A DNA stretch of 13,937 bases from Verrucomicrobiales bacterium (GCA_028293405.1 JAQGOW010000492.1:1-13937), one strand, 5' to 3'; counted from the stretch's first letter, positions 1 to 8,273 are shown. Numbers and translations are program-made. The notes: generated from the sequence alone by a model not told the origin.

Positions 1-28
1 AATCATCAGCCATTGCATCGTGCTTCAT
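1..28 (-). CDS. 5' end of a divergent gene, cut by the left edge
   Basis: Only nine codons are inside the window (MKHDAMADD), so the product cannot be identified. The start is well supported: on the minus strand an AGGAG ribosome site (39-35) lies six bases before the ATG at 28-26. The gene is divergent from the GntR/LacI-type regulator at 219, with about 190 bp between the two starts. A palindrome at 43-57 sits just upstream of its ribosome site. In this arrangement the gene is a natural target of the regulator, but that is inference from position only. Confidence 0.55.
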
Positions 29-42
29 TGTTCACTCCTAAA

Positions 43-57
43 TCTCAAAAAATGAGA
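43..57. promoter_or_regulatory. Perfect 5-bp inverted repeat TCTCA-N5-TGAGA, possible operator
   Basis: TCTCA (43-47) and TGAGA (53-57) are perfect inverted arms around an A5 spacer. The site lies just upstream of the ribosome site of the divergent minus-strand gene, in the intergenic region next to a DNA-binding regulator. A dimeric GntR-type winged helix would bind such a dyad. It could also be a weak hairpin. There is no second copy nearby, so the role is inferred only from position and symmetry. Confidence 0.35.
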
Positions 58-116
58 CATTGTGAAAAGCAATTTGCTATCAGTTCGCGACATGAAGGGC
101 GGACATGTGCTTGCCG

Positions 117-144
117 TTGACCTTCGGCACATCCTCGATATGTT
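117..144 (+). promoter_or_regulatory. Candidate sigma70-type promoter of the regulator gene
   Basis: TTGACC (117-122) and TATGTT (139-144) are separated by 16 bp. Transcription would start near 151 and give a leader of roughly 70 bases before the ATG at 219. The fit is reasonable for a housekeeping promoter but the boxes are not perfect, and promoter consensus in this phylum is poorly known. Confidence 0.3.
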
Positions 145-218
145 GCTAATTTATCTGGCCGCTCGGAAATTCGACCGGACGGGAAATGCCGTTCGGATTT
201 GCTGAATGTTTGTGAACA

Positions 219-1289
219 ATGAATCAACTGCCGCAAAAAACCTCGTTGGTGGCACAGACCGCTGCGGTGATTCTCGATCATATTCGTGCCAGCCGTTGGA
301 CCGTCTGGCTGCCCGGCGAACATGAGTTGTCCGCGCAACTACAAGTGAGCCGCAGGACGGTACGCGCGGCGTTGGAGCAGTTGAGTCGCAATGGCGATGT
401 GAGATGCAAACACGGTCACCGCAGAGAGATCATCAACCGTGATTTTTTAGCAAAAAAAAGCGTCAGTCGCCGGGTTCTTTTGCTGATGCCGGAACCATTG
501 CAAACATTAAGCCCATTGGTCGTTCTTCTGGTTGATCGGTTGCGCACACACCTGATCGAGGCTGGCTACGTTTTGGAAACGCATGCGAGCCGCTTGCCGT
601 ATCGGCTTCGATCGCCTAAGGGCCTGGAAAGTCTAGCCAAGACGAAGCACCCGGCTGGATGGGTGCTGCTTCAATCTACCGAACCGATGCAGCGCTGGTT
701 TGCCGCGCGTGGTTTGCCATGCGTCATCATCGGTTCGCGATATAATGGGATCGCGTTGCCGTCTATCGATCGTGATCACTATGCGATTAGTCAGCATGCA
801 GTGAACCAATTCATTACACGGGGATACAAGCGTTTGGCGATCCTTACTCCGCAGTCCGATTCCGCCGGGGATGTGTTGGCGATCAAAGGTTTTCAGGATG
901 CTATTGAAAAAAGCACCGTTGCCGGTCTGCAAGGAACCGTTCAGGAACATGACGGCAGCGTCAAAGACATCTGCGCACAAATTGACAAGTTGATGTCCCG
1001 TGCAAATCCGCCCAATGCCTTTTTAGTTTGCCGGGCTCATCACGTGTTGACAGTCCTCGGGCATCTTTTAAGCAATAAAGTTCGGGTTCCTCAGGACGTG
1101 GCAATCATTTCCCGTGATGATGATTCTTTCCTCCGGAATGTCGTGCCGACAGTCGCGCGGTATTCGCATAGCCAAAGGGGGTTTGAGACAAAGATTTCGC
1201 GTGTAGTTATGAAAATGTTATTGGGCGAGTTACTCCCTGAAGATTACAAGATCATGCCGCTGTACATTCCCGGAGAAACACTCGATTGA
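219..1289 (+). CDS. GntR/LacI-type hybrid transcriptional regulator
   Basis: Predicted cytoplasmic DNA-binding repressor or activator that responds to a small ligand, probably a sugar. Residues 1-75 form a GntR-like winged helix; LPGEHELSAQLQVSRRTVRAA covers helix 2 and the recognition helix (about 31-51), followed by ALEQLSRNGD. Residues 85-355 resemble a LacI/GalR periplasmic-binding-like effector domain: RVLLLMPEP strand, GWVLLQSTE, PCVIIGSRYNG, SIDRDHYAISQHAVNQFITRGYKRLAIL is split here only by description, and VPQDVAIISRDDD near the C-terminus is the usual LacI-type 'P.dvaviG.D' stretch. Full length for this hybrid class (356 aa). No clear Shine-Dalgarno precedes the ATG; the context GTGAACAATGAA is identical to that of the divergent gene at 28. 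It faces away from that gene and precedes the pilin gene by 102 bp, so local regulation of either side is likely but not shown. Ligand unknown. Confidence 0.85.
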   Translation: MNQLPQKTSLVAQTAAVILDHIRASRWTVWLPGEHELSAQLQVSRRTVRAALEQLSRNGDVRCKHGHRREIINRDFLAKKSVSRRVLLLMPEPLQTLSPLVVLLVDRLRTHLIEAGYVLETHASRLPYRLRSPKGLESLAKTKHPAGWVLLQSTEPMQRWFAARGLPCVIIGSRYNGIALPSIDRDHYAISQHAVNQFITRGYKRLAILTPQSDSAGDVLAIKGFQDAIEKSTVAGLQGTVQEHDGSVKDICAQIDKLMSRANPPNAFLVCRAHHVLTVLGHLLSNKVRVPQDVAIISRDDDSFLRNVVPTVARYSHSQRGFETKISRVVMKMLLGELLPEDYKIMPLYIPGETLD

Positions 1290-1391
1290 TTCATCCATTG
1301 GCCTCCGACAGTCCGCTACTGATGTTCCGTAAAGGGACAAGTTGAAACCTATTGAGAACATCACGGATAGCGGTAACAATGGAGGCGGTAA

Positions 1392-2150
1392 ATGGAATCG
1401 TCCCAATCAAGCCAGAGTCTCCGACGAACCTTTTTTGCGGGTTTTACTCTGATTGAATTGCTGGTCGTTATTGCCATCATTTCGATTCTTGCCGCAATGC
1501 TGCTTCCCGCGCTGGCTAAGGCCAAACAAAAAGCGCTGCAGGTGAATTGTTTGAGTAATCTGAAACAGATTGGGACTGCCTCCATGCTGTATTGTGGAGA
1601 TTTTGGCGAACGGTTTCCTCCATTTCAGATGCTAGCGAGCGATGGGAACGCCTATACGACTCAATATGGTTGGGTGGGACGTCCGGGAAGTTCGGGAATT
1701 TACGCTTTGATTAACGCAACCAACCGCCCCTTCAACCCGTACTTGGGCAAATTCGGACCAGTGAGCGAAGTGGTGGTTGCGCGATGCCCCAGTGAAAGAG
1801 ACACACAAAATGGACCTTACTATAAAATGGGGACTTCATATCCGCACAATGCGATTCCCGCAGGACTAGTTAGTAAAACACTTTACATCAGAGACGATCA
1901 AAGTTGCAAAACGACTGAGATAAAGAGTCCGTCCAAGATGGTAACGATCGGTGAAGAAGGAGCTTATTATCCTTCATCCAATCCGAATCCGGCGGCGATA
2001 TTGCCGGTGTATTTCCGTCATACCGCATTCATGGATTTTAGATTCAACGTTGCTTTTGCAGATGGTCATGCCGCATTTACGAAATTTATCTATTCGGCCG
2101 GGGTCAATAACTGGACCGGCACGGACTACACATTTTTGAGGGATAAATAG
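1392..2150 (+). CDS. Prepilin-type N-terminal cleavage/methylation protein (type II pseudopilin-like)
   Basis: Predicted to be cleaved by a prepilin peptidase and anchored in the inner membrane through its N-terminal helix, as in type II secretion or type IV pilus-like systems. The short basic leader ends at Gly17, followed by [20 protein letters not shown]; the conserved Glu is mature position 5 (residue 22). Then comes a helix with [11 protein letters not shown], a [10 protein letters not shown] motif and, near the C-terminus, a FRHT...[10 protein letters not shown] motif, typical of the large paralogous pilin-like family of Planctomycetes and Verrucomicrobia (DUF1559/SBP_bac_10-like H-x-G-DG type). 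Length 252 aa is normal. GGAGG at 1381-1385 lies six bases before the ATG, so the start is firm. The large secreted protein gene follows 32 bases after the stop, and the pair is probably co-transcribed. Its true cargo or partner is unknown. Confidence 0.88.
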   Translation: MESSQSSQSLRRTFFAGFTLIELLVVIAIISILAAMLLPALAKAKQKALQVNCLSNLKQIGTASMLYCGDFGERFPPFQMLASDGNAYTTQYGWVGRPGSSGIYALINATNRPFNPYLGKFGPVSEVVVARCPSERDTQNGPYYKMGTSYPHNAIPAGLVSKTLYIRDDQSCKTTEIKSPSKMVTIGEEGAYYPSSNPNPAAILPVYFRHTAFMDFRFNVAFADGHAAFTKFIYSAGVNNWTGTDYTFLRDK

Positions 2151-2182
2151 CAGAACCAGTGGAAATAAAAATCGTCACACCT

Positions 2183-5100
2183 ATGAAAATAACGATTCAT
2201 GCAGTTTGCAGGTTTCTCAAGCGTCTGGCGGTTGTAGTCCTGATCGCATCAAGCGCGCAAACGTTTGCGGCGACCACCTTGTATTTCGACGATTTCGAAT
2301 CGTATCCCGCTCAGAATCCGGCACCTAATCCGCTAACGAATGGCCCAGCCGGTGGTCAATGGGTTTTTGTTGATCCGTCTCCTGCCACGCTGGTGGCCAA
2401 TGAACATCAAATATTGAACGCTACAGCTGTTGGTGCCGGGTTCTATTCCCGTGTTTGGGCGTGCTTGACAAACAATGGGCGACTGACGAACGCCATCAGT
2501 TTGGCGACGTTGCCACCCGGGACGAATGTTCACACGTACCGTCTTTCCTTTGGCACTGCGACAGACACGCTAACGGCGGGCCGTTTCATTACATTCAATT
2601 ACGACATTTCAAGTTCCGCCGGAACGTTAACGTTTTTGTCCGGTCACAATTTGGACGACAGCCAGACCTTCAGCGCACTATCCGGGTCGGGCAGCGCAAC
2701 TTCCGAAACGAAAGGTAAAACGCCAGACCGCCAATTCGAATTTGTTTTCCAAGGTTCAAATCTGACATCAGCGGACAAGATATTTTTTGGAATCACTCGC
2801 GTGACGAATAACGCACCGGCGAGTCCGGCCCTGACAATGTTTCTCGATGATGTCCGTCTCACCATCGATGACGACAACGCGCCATTGGTTCAGTCGGTTC
2901 AACCTGTGTTGACGATGCAGCACACCAGGGTGACTTTCTCCGAGGCGGTCAACCCTGCTTCGGCAACAAACGTCGCCAATTATTCTTTTTCGGGCGGCAC
3001 GCTTTCGGTGCAGGGGGCGACAATGATTAGTCCCTCGGTGGTCGAATTATACACGACTGACATGTCGTCTGGTTCAGCGCACACCTTGCAAATCAGTGAG
3101 GTCACCGGATTGTCCGGAATCAGTATGACTTCGACACAGTTGAATTTCACTGCGCCGACGATGGCCATTTCACCGGTTCGTTACGATGCGGGCACGACCA
3201 CAACGCAACCGTCTGGTCCTGCTGACCCCGTTTCTCCAGAAGCGGGTTATTGGCAAAACGTGACAAACATTCAGCCAGGTATGAGTACTGGCCCTGCGGT
3301 GGACGATGGTTCCGGCTTTAATGCGTGGCGCGTCACAGATGCTAATAGCGCGGCCAACGGGGGATCCATTAACTACACATTGCCAATCGATCAGGATTCG
3401 ATAAACTTATCTCGCTCCAATGGTTGGCGTATCGTCGCTCGATGCCGAATGATCGATAACTTTGGCAATACTGCAGCGGATCAAGTTGTCATTTATACGG
3501 ATCCTGTCGCGAACGTTCGTTACGGACTTTTCTGGGGGGTGAACGCTGCCAATAATCTCTACGTCACTCCACTTGGCGGGAACTCAATCGTGCTGACCAC
3601 CTCTGGCGTCGCCGATACGACCGCCTATCACACGCACGTAATGATCTACAATCCCGCGACAAAATCGGCCGCAGTCTATTTTGATGGCCGGCTGGTTCTG
3701 GCCAATTACACCGGTCAGGCGGCTTCGGGCAGAGGTCTCATTTTCGGAAGCGCTTCGTCGACGGCGAAGGGCGAAATGAATTATAATTTGGTGCAATTGG
3801 ACGTCGTCGGTGCGACCCGGCCTGTGGTCACATTAAATCCGCAAAGTGGCACATACGGAGTCGGCCAGAAAGTGACTTTCACCGCAGCCTTCTCGCCATT
3901 CGTCAATTCCTACCAATGGCTCTCAAATGGAGTGATCATCGCCGGCGCAACAGGCACGAACTACACGACTGGATTTGTTGTGACGGCAAACAACGGCGAT
4001 CAGTATCGCCTGCGCGCGTTGAGTGCCTTGGGGAATGTGGAAACTGCGTCCGCCATTTTGACTGTGTCACAGGACACAAATCCGCCTGTTATCGCCGCAG
4101 CCCAAGCCTCTCCGTTGCGGGACCGTATCACTTTTACTTTTTCAGAACCGGTTCTCGAAAGCTACGCAACGAACATTGCGAATTATTCCTGGGTGAACGC
4201 AGGCGTTACTAATCTCTCTGCAAAATTGCTCGATCCATTGACCGTTGAACTACGAGCTAGCCCATTCGTGGGTGGAAGCAATTATACCGTTCGCGTCAGC
4301 AACGTTCGCGACGCGTCCAATTTAACAATCGCGCCGAACTCACCAGCGACAGTGCGATTTGCGCAGGTCACGATCGCAGCTCGTTACGATGCAGGAAATT
4401 CGACCAACACCCCCGCTGGCCCACCAGATCCAACTTCGACTGAAGGTGGCAACTGGGTCGCGGCAATCAGCCTTAATCCTGATATTTCCACTAACGCAAT
4501 CGTGGACGATCTCGGCACGGGATTGAATGCATGGCAAATTCGCGATGCGTCCACGACGGCCAACGTTTTCGCGTCCTACTCCCAACAGCTTGCTACCAAT
4601 CTTCAGGACAACGCCCGGCAGTTTGGCTGGGTCCTTACCGTGCGCAGCCGATTGGCTGAAAACTTCGGCGCGAACAGTGCTATGTTCGCGCTTTACGAAG
4701 ATTATCGCTTTGAGCGCTTTGGCCTGATTTTCGGCAATGACGCTAACAATGATCTTCTGGTTGGCACCTCCACCACGGCGGGCTTTACGGCAAACACTCT
4801 GACAACAGGCGGCACGGCAATGGATGCCTATCACTTGCATCAACTTGTCTACGACGCACCAACCGCGACAGCTTCGTATTACTTCGACGGCAATTTGATT
4901 GCGTCGAGATTCCTCGTCAGCAAGCCGGCAAATTCTCTCGCTGAGTTGATGTGGGGCGCTCGCGCCAGCGCGGCAAAAGGCACCATGAACTACAATCTCA
5001 TAGAGTTTTCTATCGTGGACGGGCCGTTTGTTCAAATCGCACTGAATAATGGGAACGCTGAAATCGCCCATCGCGGTATTTTGGAGTCAACGAGCCAGTT

Positions 5101-5209
5101 ATCCACTCCCAGGACTTGGACGCCTGTTGCGACCAATTTAAATGGCGGGACTTATTCAGCTCCTCTGAATGGTCAAACTCAACTCTACTTCCGCGCTCGT
5201 CAGCCGTGA
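2183..5209 (+). CDS. Large secreted multi-domain protein with duplicated Big_5-like/LamG-like modules
   Basis: Predicted exported protein of 1008 residues. The first 29 residues form a signal peptide (basic KRFLKR-type start, hydrophobic VVVLIASSA, cleavage after TFA). Residues about 30-228 look like a jelly-roll domain starting with FDDFESYP and ending FLDDVRLTI. Then an Ig/Big_5-like domain (231-325), a LamG/concanavalin-like domain (333-540), a separate Ig-like domain (541-628, with SYQWLSNGVIIAGAT), a second Big_5-like (631-728) and a second LamG-like domain (734-943). The end (944-1008) resembles the short C-terminal 'ILESTSQL..W..V..N' tail seen on many verrucomicrobial exported proteins. 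The frame is also open from a GTG at 2159; I chose ATG 2183 because the signal peptide starts there, though neither start has a good ribosome site. No catalytic motif is recognised; carbohydrate or surface binding is a guess. It follows the pseudopilin and is closed by the terminator at 5245. Confidence 0.85.
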   Translation: MKITIHAVCRFLKRLAVVVLIASSAQTFAATTLYFDDFESYPAQNPAPNPLTNGPAGGQWVFVDPSPATLVANEHQILNATAVGAGFYSRVWACLTNNGRLTNAISLATLPPGTNVHTYRLSFGTATDTLTAGRFITFNYDISSSAGTLTFLSGHNLDDSQTFSALSGSGSATSETKGKTPDRQFEFVFQGSNLTSADKIFFGITRVTNNAPASPALTMFLDDVRLTIDDDNAPLVQSVQPVLTMQHTRVTFSEAVNPASATNVANYSFSGGTLSVQGATMISPSVVELYTTDMSSGSAHTLQISEVTGLSGISMTSTQLNFTAPTMAISPVRYDAGTTTTQPSGPADPVSPEAGYWQNVTNIQPGMSTGPAVDDGSGFNAWRVTDANSAANGGSINYTLPIDQDSINLSRSNGWRIVARCRMIDNFGNTAADQVVIYTDPVANVRYGLFWGVNAANNLYVTPLGGNSIVLTTSGVADTTAYHTHVMIYNPATKSAAVYFDGRLVLANYTGQAASGRGLIFGSASSTAKGEMNYNLVQLDVVGATRPVVTLNPQSGTYGVGQKVTFTAAFSPFVNSYQWLSNGVIIAGATGTNYTTGFVVTANNGDQYRLRALSALGNVETASAILTVSQDTNPPVIAAAQASPLRDRITFTFSEPVLESYATNIANYSWVNAGVTNLSAKLLDPLTVELRASPFVGGSNYTVRVSNVRDASNLTIAPNSPATVRFAQVTIAARYDAGNSTNTPAGPPDPTSTEGGNWVAAISLNPDISTNAIVDDLGTGLNAWQIRDASTTANVFASYSQQLATNLQDNARQFGWVLTVRSRLAENFGANSAMFALYEDYRFERFGLIFGNDANNDLLVGTSTTAGFTANTLTTGGTAMDAYHLHQLVYDAPTATASYYFDGNLIASRFLVSKPANSLAELMWGARASAAKGTMNYNLIEFSIVDGPFVQIALNNGNAEIAHRGILESTSQLSTPRTWTPVATNLNGGTYSAPLNGQTQLYFRARQP
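2872..5013 (+). repeat. Intragenic duplication: two ~310-residue Big_5-LamG units
   Basis: Within the secreted protein gene, 2872-3804 and 4074-5013 encode the same domain pair at a spacing of about 400 residues. Matching landmarks are DNAPLVQSV/DTNPPVIAA, FSEAVNPASATNVANYSF/FSEPVLESYATNIANYSW, RYDAGTTTT/RYDAGNSTN, the GLxFGxNxxNxLxV strand, YHxHxxxY, the YFDGxL hairpin, and KGEMNYNL/KGTMNYNL. The copies have diverged strongly in DNA, so the duplication is old. The Ig-like domain at 541-628 lies between them and is not duplicated. Confidence 0.8.
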
Positions 5210-5241
5210 GAGGTTCAAGAAATTGAGTTAGCAGAAAAAAT

Positions 5242-5490
5242 TCAAAACAAGGCGCCAAGTGCGCCTTGTTTCATTTTGACCAAGGCCCAATTGCGGGGAT
5301 CGGCACTGATGGCCTTGAGATCGGCGGCGGTGGCGGGGTCCTTTACGTTTGTGCGGCGATTGCGAATTCTTTGCGAATGGTTTCGTTCACGTGACACGGG
5401 AAGTTGAACGTCGAAAGGCGCGCGAGGGCTTGCGAGAGACGGAAGATGGGGTTGTTCTTCGTCTGACGTGAGCTGTGACCGCGTTTGTCT
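5242..5490 (-). pseudogene. Unidentified decayed coding segment
   Basis: Two minus-strand frames look protein-like and would join with a single-base change near 5347. The upstream frame reads NNPIFRLSQALARLSTFNF...NETIRKEFAIAAQT and then hits TAA. The downstream frame reads KDPATAADLKAISADPRNW...KQGALGALF and ends with TGA at 5242-5244. No start codon with a ribosome site is visible, and the upstream frame is closed near 5500. The family is not recognised. The intrinsic terminator of the + strand gene overlaps the last codons, so transcripts from both sides may end here. This could equally be chance open frames in GC-rich DNA. Confidence 0.3.
5245..5277 (+). terminator. Strong intrinsic terminator after the secreted protein gene
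   Basis: AAACAAGGCGC (5245-5255) and GCGCCTTGTTT (5261-5271) form a perfect 11-bp stem with a CAAGT loop, followed by a T-rich run (TCATTTT). It starts 36 bases after the stop at 5209. The A-rich left flank (GCAGAAAAAATTCAAAA) gives the opposite strand a U-rich tail too, so the terminator may work in both directions. Confidence 0.85.
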
Positions 5491-5615
5491 TTGGCTTCAA
5501 GCCGGAACGGCCTTCATCGTGACACCTCGGACTGACGAGAGTGCGCCTCAGCAGTGGCGTTCAGCGGAGCGAACTGGCTGCTCGCCCGACATGGCGCGAA
5601 ACATCGGAAGCGTTC

Positions 5616-5652
5616 GGGAAGCTAGCTCAGCGGTAGAGCATTACTTTCACAG
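5616..5652 (+). pseudogene. tRNA-Val(CAC)-like 5' half, no 3' half
   Basis: GGGAAGC (5616-5622) fits tRNA positions 1-7. It is followed by TA, the D-arm GCTC-AGCGGTA-GAGC (5625-5639), A26, an anticodon-stem strand TTACT and the seven-base loop TTCACAG with CAC at the anticodon positions (5648-5650). The other side of the anticodon stem (TATAT) no longer pairs well, and there is no variable loop, T-arm or acceptor 3' strand. So this is a broken tRNA half, as left at an integration site, and not a working tRNA. Confidence 0.6.
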
Positions 5653-5707
5653 TATATGTAACCATTACCTAGGTAGTGTTGCTATAAAGAATGTGCTATT
5701 GTGCTAA
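5636..5707 (+). repeat. Left copy of ~70-bp direct repeat, attachment-site-like
   Basis: Begins in the tRNA-like D-arm with GAGCATTAC, continues TTCACA, GTAAC, ATT, CCTAGG, AAGAATG and ends TGCTATTGTGCTAA. The same blocks in the same order and orientation occur at 8428-8494, with small indels between blocks. The TGTGCTA/TTGTGCTA tail repeats within itself, as recombinase arm sites often do. No integrase gene is in the window. Confidence 0.7.
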
Positions 5708-5830
5708 AACCCCGGGATGTTGAAGCGCTTCCTCGTTCTTCTCGGCGATGCCTGGCGCGAGATCCAAGGCTTAACCGCGCCAGCGTCAAAAGGCAATTTC
5801 CTATCAGCTCCTATCAATTAGTTGGCCGGT

Positions 5831-7924
5831 TTACCTGATCGTCTCTGGCCGGGCAGGTGGTGGAACAATGGCTATCGTTGTTCGGGTTGGGAAAATGAAG
5901 GCAAGCGGATGCTGGCGCAGGCGCAACCACAATGCGCGAAGAATTGTTCGCCGCTCGTCTGGCTCGATGCCACGACCGCGCATAGCGACCCACATGGCGA
6001 GCGCGAAGCTGACGGTAAGGTTGATGAAGCCAATGCTTAAGATGCCAATGACTGCGAGCCAGAACGGCGTAGTGAGCATGATTGCCGGGCCGAGCGTCGC
6101 AACGGCGGCGGCCGTGGAACCGGAGGAGAGTGTCACATGGCGGACATCGAGCGGCAGTCCGGCAAACTGGGCCAGCACGGGAAGGAGCCCCAGCATGAGG
6201 CCAAGGGAAATATTACTGCCGAAACCGGCGATGTGGTGTTGCAGGAAACGGGCAAAGCGAACGGTCCTAGTGGGGCCCCATATCCGGAGCAAGCGCCGGT
6301 GGGAAGCCAGTGCGTCACCGAGACGGTGGCAGGCGAACCAATTGTCGGCCCACGCCCCGATAAGACTGGAAACCCAAAGGAGGATCCCCGTGAGGGCGGC
6401 AAAGAAAAGGCTGGGGCCGAGAATAGACAAGGAGTGGATCGTGTAATGGGCTTTCTCCACGGAGAGAATCGGCGAGCCGGTCACGAATACAACCAGCAGA
6501 TGCAAGATCAGGACGGTCGGCACGATGAATGTGATGTTGCCGAGAATGGCGGCGAATTGAGATCTGATTAGAAAAACGACTTCGTCGACCAAGGCAGCGA
6601 CGGCTTCCGGATCGCGCACCCGACGCATGCGGGCTGCGAGGGCGGGTGCGGTGTTGGCCGGTTGCTTGGTGGCAAGTGTGAAACCGCAGAGTTGAATGGC
6701 GAGGAAGCCAACGACATAATTGAGGGAAGCAGCCACCCCTCCCCAAAGCGCCGCCAGGTGGATCGATGCAATCAGCGGCTTGAACCAGGTGGTCATGGAC
6801 ATGAGCGCGCCGCCGCCGCCCGCGTGACGAACCATCTCCCAGTATTCGCTGGCATCGCGCGCGATGTAGTGTTCGCCGGTCTTCGCGTTGCGCTCGATGA
6901 TCGTGCGCGTCATGAGGCGGAAATTTTGCCGCATCAAGTCCCGCACGCTTAAGCGCGCCTGGTTCTCGCGGACCAGCATGGCAACGAATGCCGCGACGCG
7001 CTCGAGGGATAAATCGGGCTTGAAGGCCATTTCCAACAATGCTTCGAGACGTTGCAAAGCGGCCTTGATGTAGGCCGATTGATAAACGACGTCCATGCTG
7101 ACACCGTTCTCCTCCAAATGGGAAAGGACTTCCTCCTCCGCCTGGAAACAACTTTCGATGATAGAGCGCAGATGATTCAGCTCCGGCGCGAGATTGGCCT
7201 GATCTCCCGCAGTTCGCGCCAGGAAAACGGCTTGTACGCACGTACTCAGCTTGAAGAAGGGGAGCTCCTGAATCCGGCGATGCTTGACCCGCAACCGAAT
7301 GGCACTGGAACATCCGGCGACCCGCAATTGCGCCGTTAGATGGATAATGGCATCCTCCAGGTCTGACGGGAGGGCGTTCCAATCCTGCTCCTCAGGCGAG
7401 GCCTCGAATTCGAGCAAAGCCTGAAAACGTCGGAGCGAAGGTTCATCCAGTTTGCCAATCCAGGCGGCGTCGTCTGGATGGGGAAACAGGCGGTCGAAGA
7501 GAACCCCTAATTCGGCGGAGTCGGGGCGCGCCGGCAGGAACCGGGACGCGAGGCGTTCAGCGAGTTCATTGAATAAACCAAATCGCCGTGGCAAACCCGT
7601 TTCGGAAAACAGATCCAGCGTGTTGGTTTCGGAAATGATGGAGCGCAAGGTCCTGGCGACATTTAGTTTCCATTCGGAATTTTTATCCAGGACGTCGAGG
7701 AAACGTCGCAAGCGACCGGTCTGAACCTGCGTGGGCGAATCGTTCTGCGGTTCCGGTTGAGCTCCCGGGCGTCGAATCCATTGGACAAGGTCGACCAGCC
7801 AATTGAGCCGGATTTCCAACGAGTCCTGGGGCGACGCCGACGAGGCGAGCGAATCAAGAGAAAGGAATGCGCCGTCGTGGCCCCGGGACCGGCCCGTCCA
7901 ATTTTTCCAGATCGATTTCAGCAC
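5831..7924 (-). CDS. gcr: COG4389/Gcr-type membrane protein ('site-specific recombinase' family)
   Basis: A 697-residue protein of the SpecificRecomb family (Pfam PF10136), named after gonococcal gcr. The recombinase name is historical; the sequence looks like an integral membrane protein and carries no known recombinase active site. The N-terminal half (1-360) is soluble and helical. The conserved core starts at EHYIARDASEYWEMVRHAGGG (about 352-370), followed by GFTLATKQPANTAPALA (about 415-431), hydrophobic segments at roughly 380-412, 458-480, 500-520, 573-590 and 620-648, the loop GFGSNISLGLMLG (567-579) and LPLDVRHVTLSSGS (590-603). Length is close to the family norm. The start is GTG (7924-7922), since a stop lies a few codons upstream; there is no strong ribosome site. 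It is alone on its strand and bracketed by the two tRNA-derived direct repeats. True function unknown. Confidence 0.82.
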   Translation of the reverse strand: MLKSIWKNWTGRSRGHDGAFLSLDSLASSASPQDSLEIRLNWLVDLVQWIRRPGAQPEPQNDSPTQVQTGRLRRFLDVLDKNSEWKLNVARTLRSIISETNTLDLFSETGLPRRFGLFNELAERLASRFLPARPDSAELGVLFDRLFPHPDDAAWIGKLDEPSLRRFQALLEFEASPEEQDWNALPSDLEDAIIHLTAQLRVAGCSSAIRLRVKHRRIQELPFFKLSTCVQAVFLARTAGDQANLAPELNHLRSIIESCFQAEEEVLSHLEENGVSMDVVYQSAYIKAALQRLEALLEMAFKPDLSLERVAAFVAMLVRENQARLSVRDLMRQNFRLMTRTIIERNAKTGEHYIARDASEYWEMVRHAGGGGALMSMTTWFKPLIASIHLAALWGGVAASLNYVVGFLAIQLCGFTLATKQPANTAPALAARMRRVRDPEAVAALVDEVVFLIRSQFAAILGNITFIVPTVLILHLLVVFVTGSPILSVEKAHYTIHSLSILGPSLFFAALTGILLWVSSLIGAWADNWFACHRLGDALASHRRLLRIWGPTRTVRFARFLQHHIAGFGSNISLGLMLGLLPVLAQFAGLPLDVRHVTLSSGSTAAAVATLGPAIMLTTPFWLAVIGILSIGFINLTVSFALAMWVAMRGRGIEPDERRTILRALWLRLRQHPLAFIFPTRTTIAIVPPPARPETIR

Positions 7925-8147
7925 ATTCTTAAATTTTTGTTATCTGGTCCCGATCAATCGTTCCTAATAGGGAGAAGATTGGCGAGGTAATTGACTGTGA
8001 ATCCTTGAACGACTTTGCTGCTGCGGCCGAAATCTTCCTTGCCTTGTCAGGCGTGGAATAATGCAGAATCGTGACAACTACGGGATGGGTCAGCGTTGCG
8101 TTGGTAAGCGCATACCTTGAAATAGTGAAGACTAGTTTACAAAAACA

Positions 8148-8176
8148 TGGAGGCGGAGGTCGGAATTGAACACCGC
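8148..8176 (-). other. tmRNA/tRNA 3'-end-like fragment
   Basis: On the minus strand this reads GCGGTGTTCAATTCCGACC followed by TCCGCCTCCA. The T-loop-like TTCAATT, a C-rich descending strand and a CCGCCTCCA end are what the 3' end of many ssrA genes (…TTCGATTCC…CCGCCTCCA) looks like. The 5' strand of the T-stem does not pair, so it is not a functional RNA. tmRNA and tRNA 3' ends are common integration targets. The match is short and could be chance. Confidence 0.3.
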
Positions 8177-8273
8177 AATCTTTAGTTACGGCCTACTTTA
8201 CTAGTTTTCGCGATTGTAGCAAGAACTTTACAGCCACTTCAATTCACTATCTGTCAATCTATTTCCAGTTCCA

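Larger units (their letters stand above)
5278..5830. other. Stretch without an intact gene
   Basis: Besides the decayed minus-strand segment, the tRNA half and the left direct repeat, there is nothing I can support. A + strand frame at 5717-5821 (starting MLKRFLVLLGDAWREIQG, 34 residues) begins directly after the repeat but has no ribosome site. A short direct repeat TCCTATCA occurs at 5800-5816. The 5500-5615 part shows no recognisable coding or RNA signal. Confidence 0.5.

Noticed and set aside
4340..5071. 243-codon open frame on the minus strand
   Set aside because: It is antisense to the second Big_5/LamG unit of the secreted protein, which has clear domain repeats. The frame is Arg/Cys-rich and unlike a protein.
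5616..5707. Functional tRNA gene
   Set aside because: The D-arm and anticodon loop are good, but there is no T-arm or 3' acceptor strand and the anticodon stem is mismatched.
5717..5821. 34-codon + strand frame beginning MLKRFLVLLGD
   Set aside because: It has no ribosome site, no recognised family and stops quickly; it may be a leftover gene start but cannot be supported.
6315..7382. 355-codon open frame on the minus strand in another frame of the gcr-like gene
   Set aside because: The gcr-like frame has conserved motifs over the same bases; this one is Arg/Gly/Pro-rich shadow coding.
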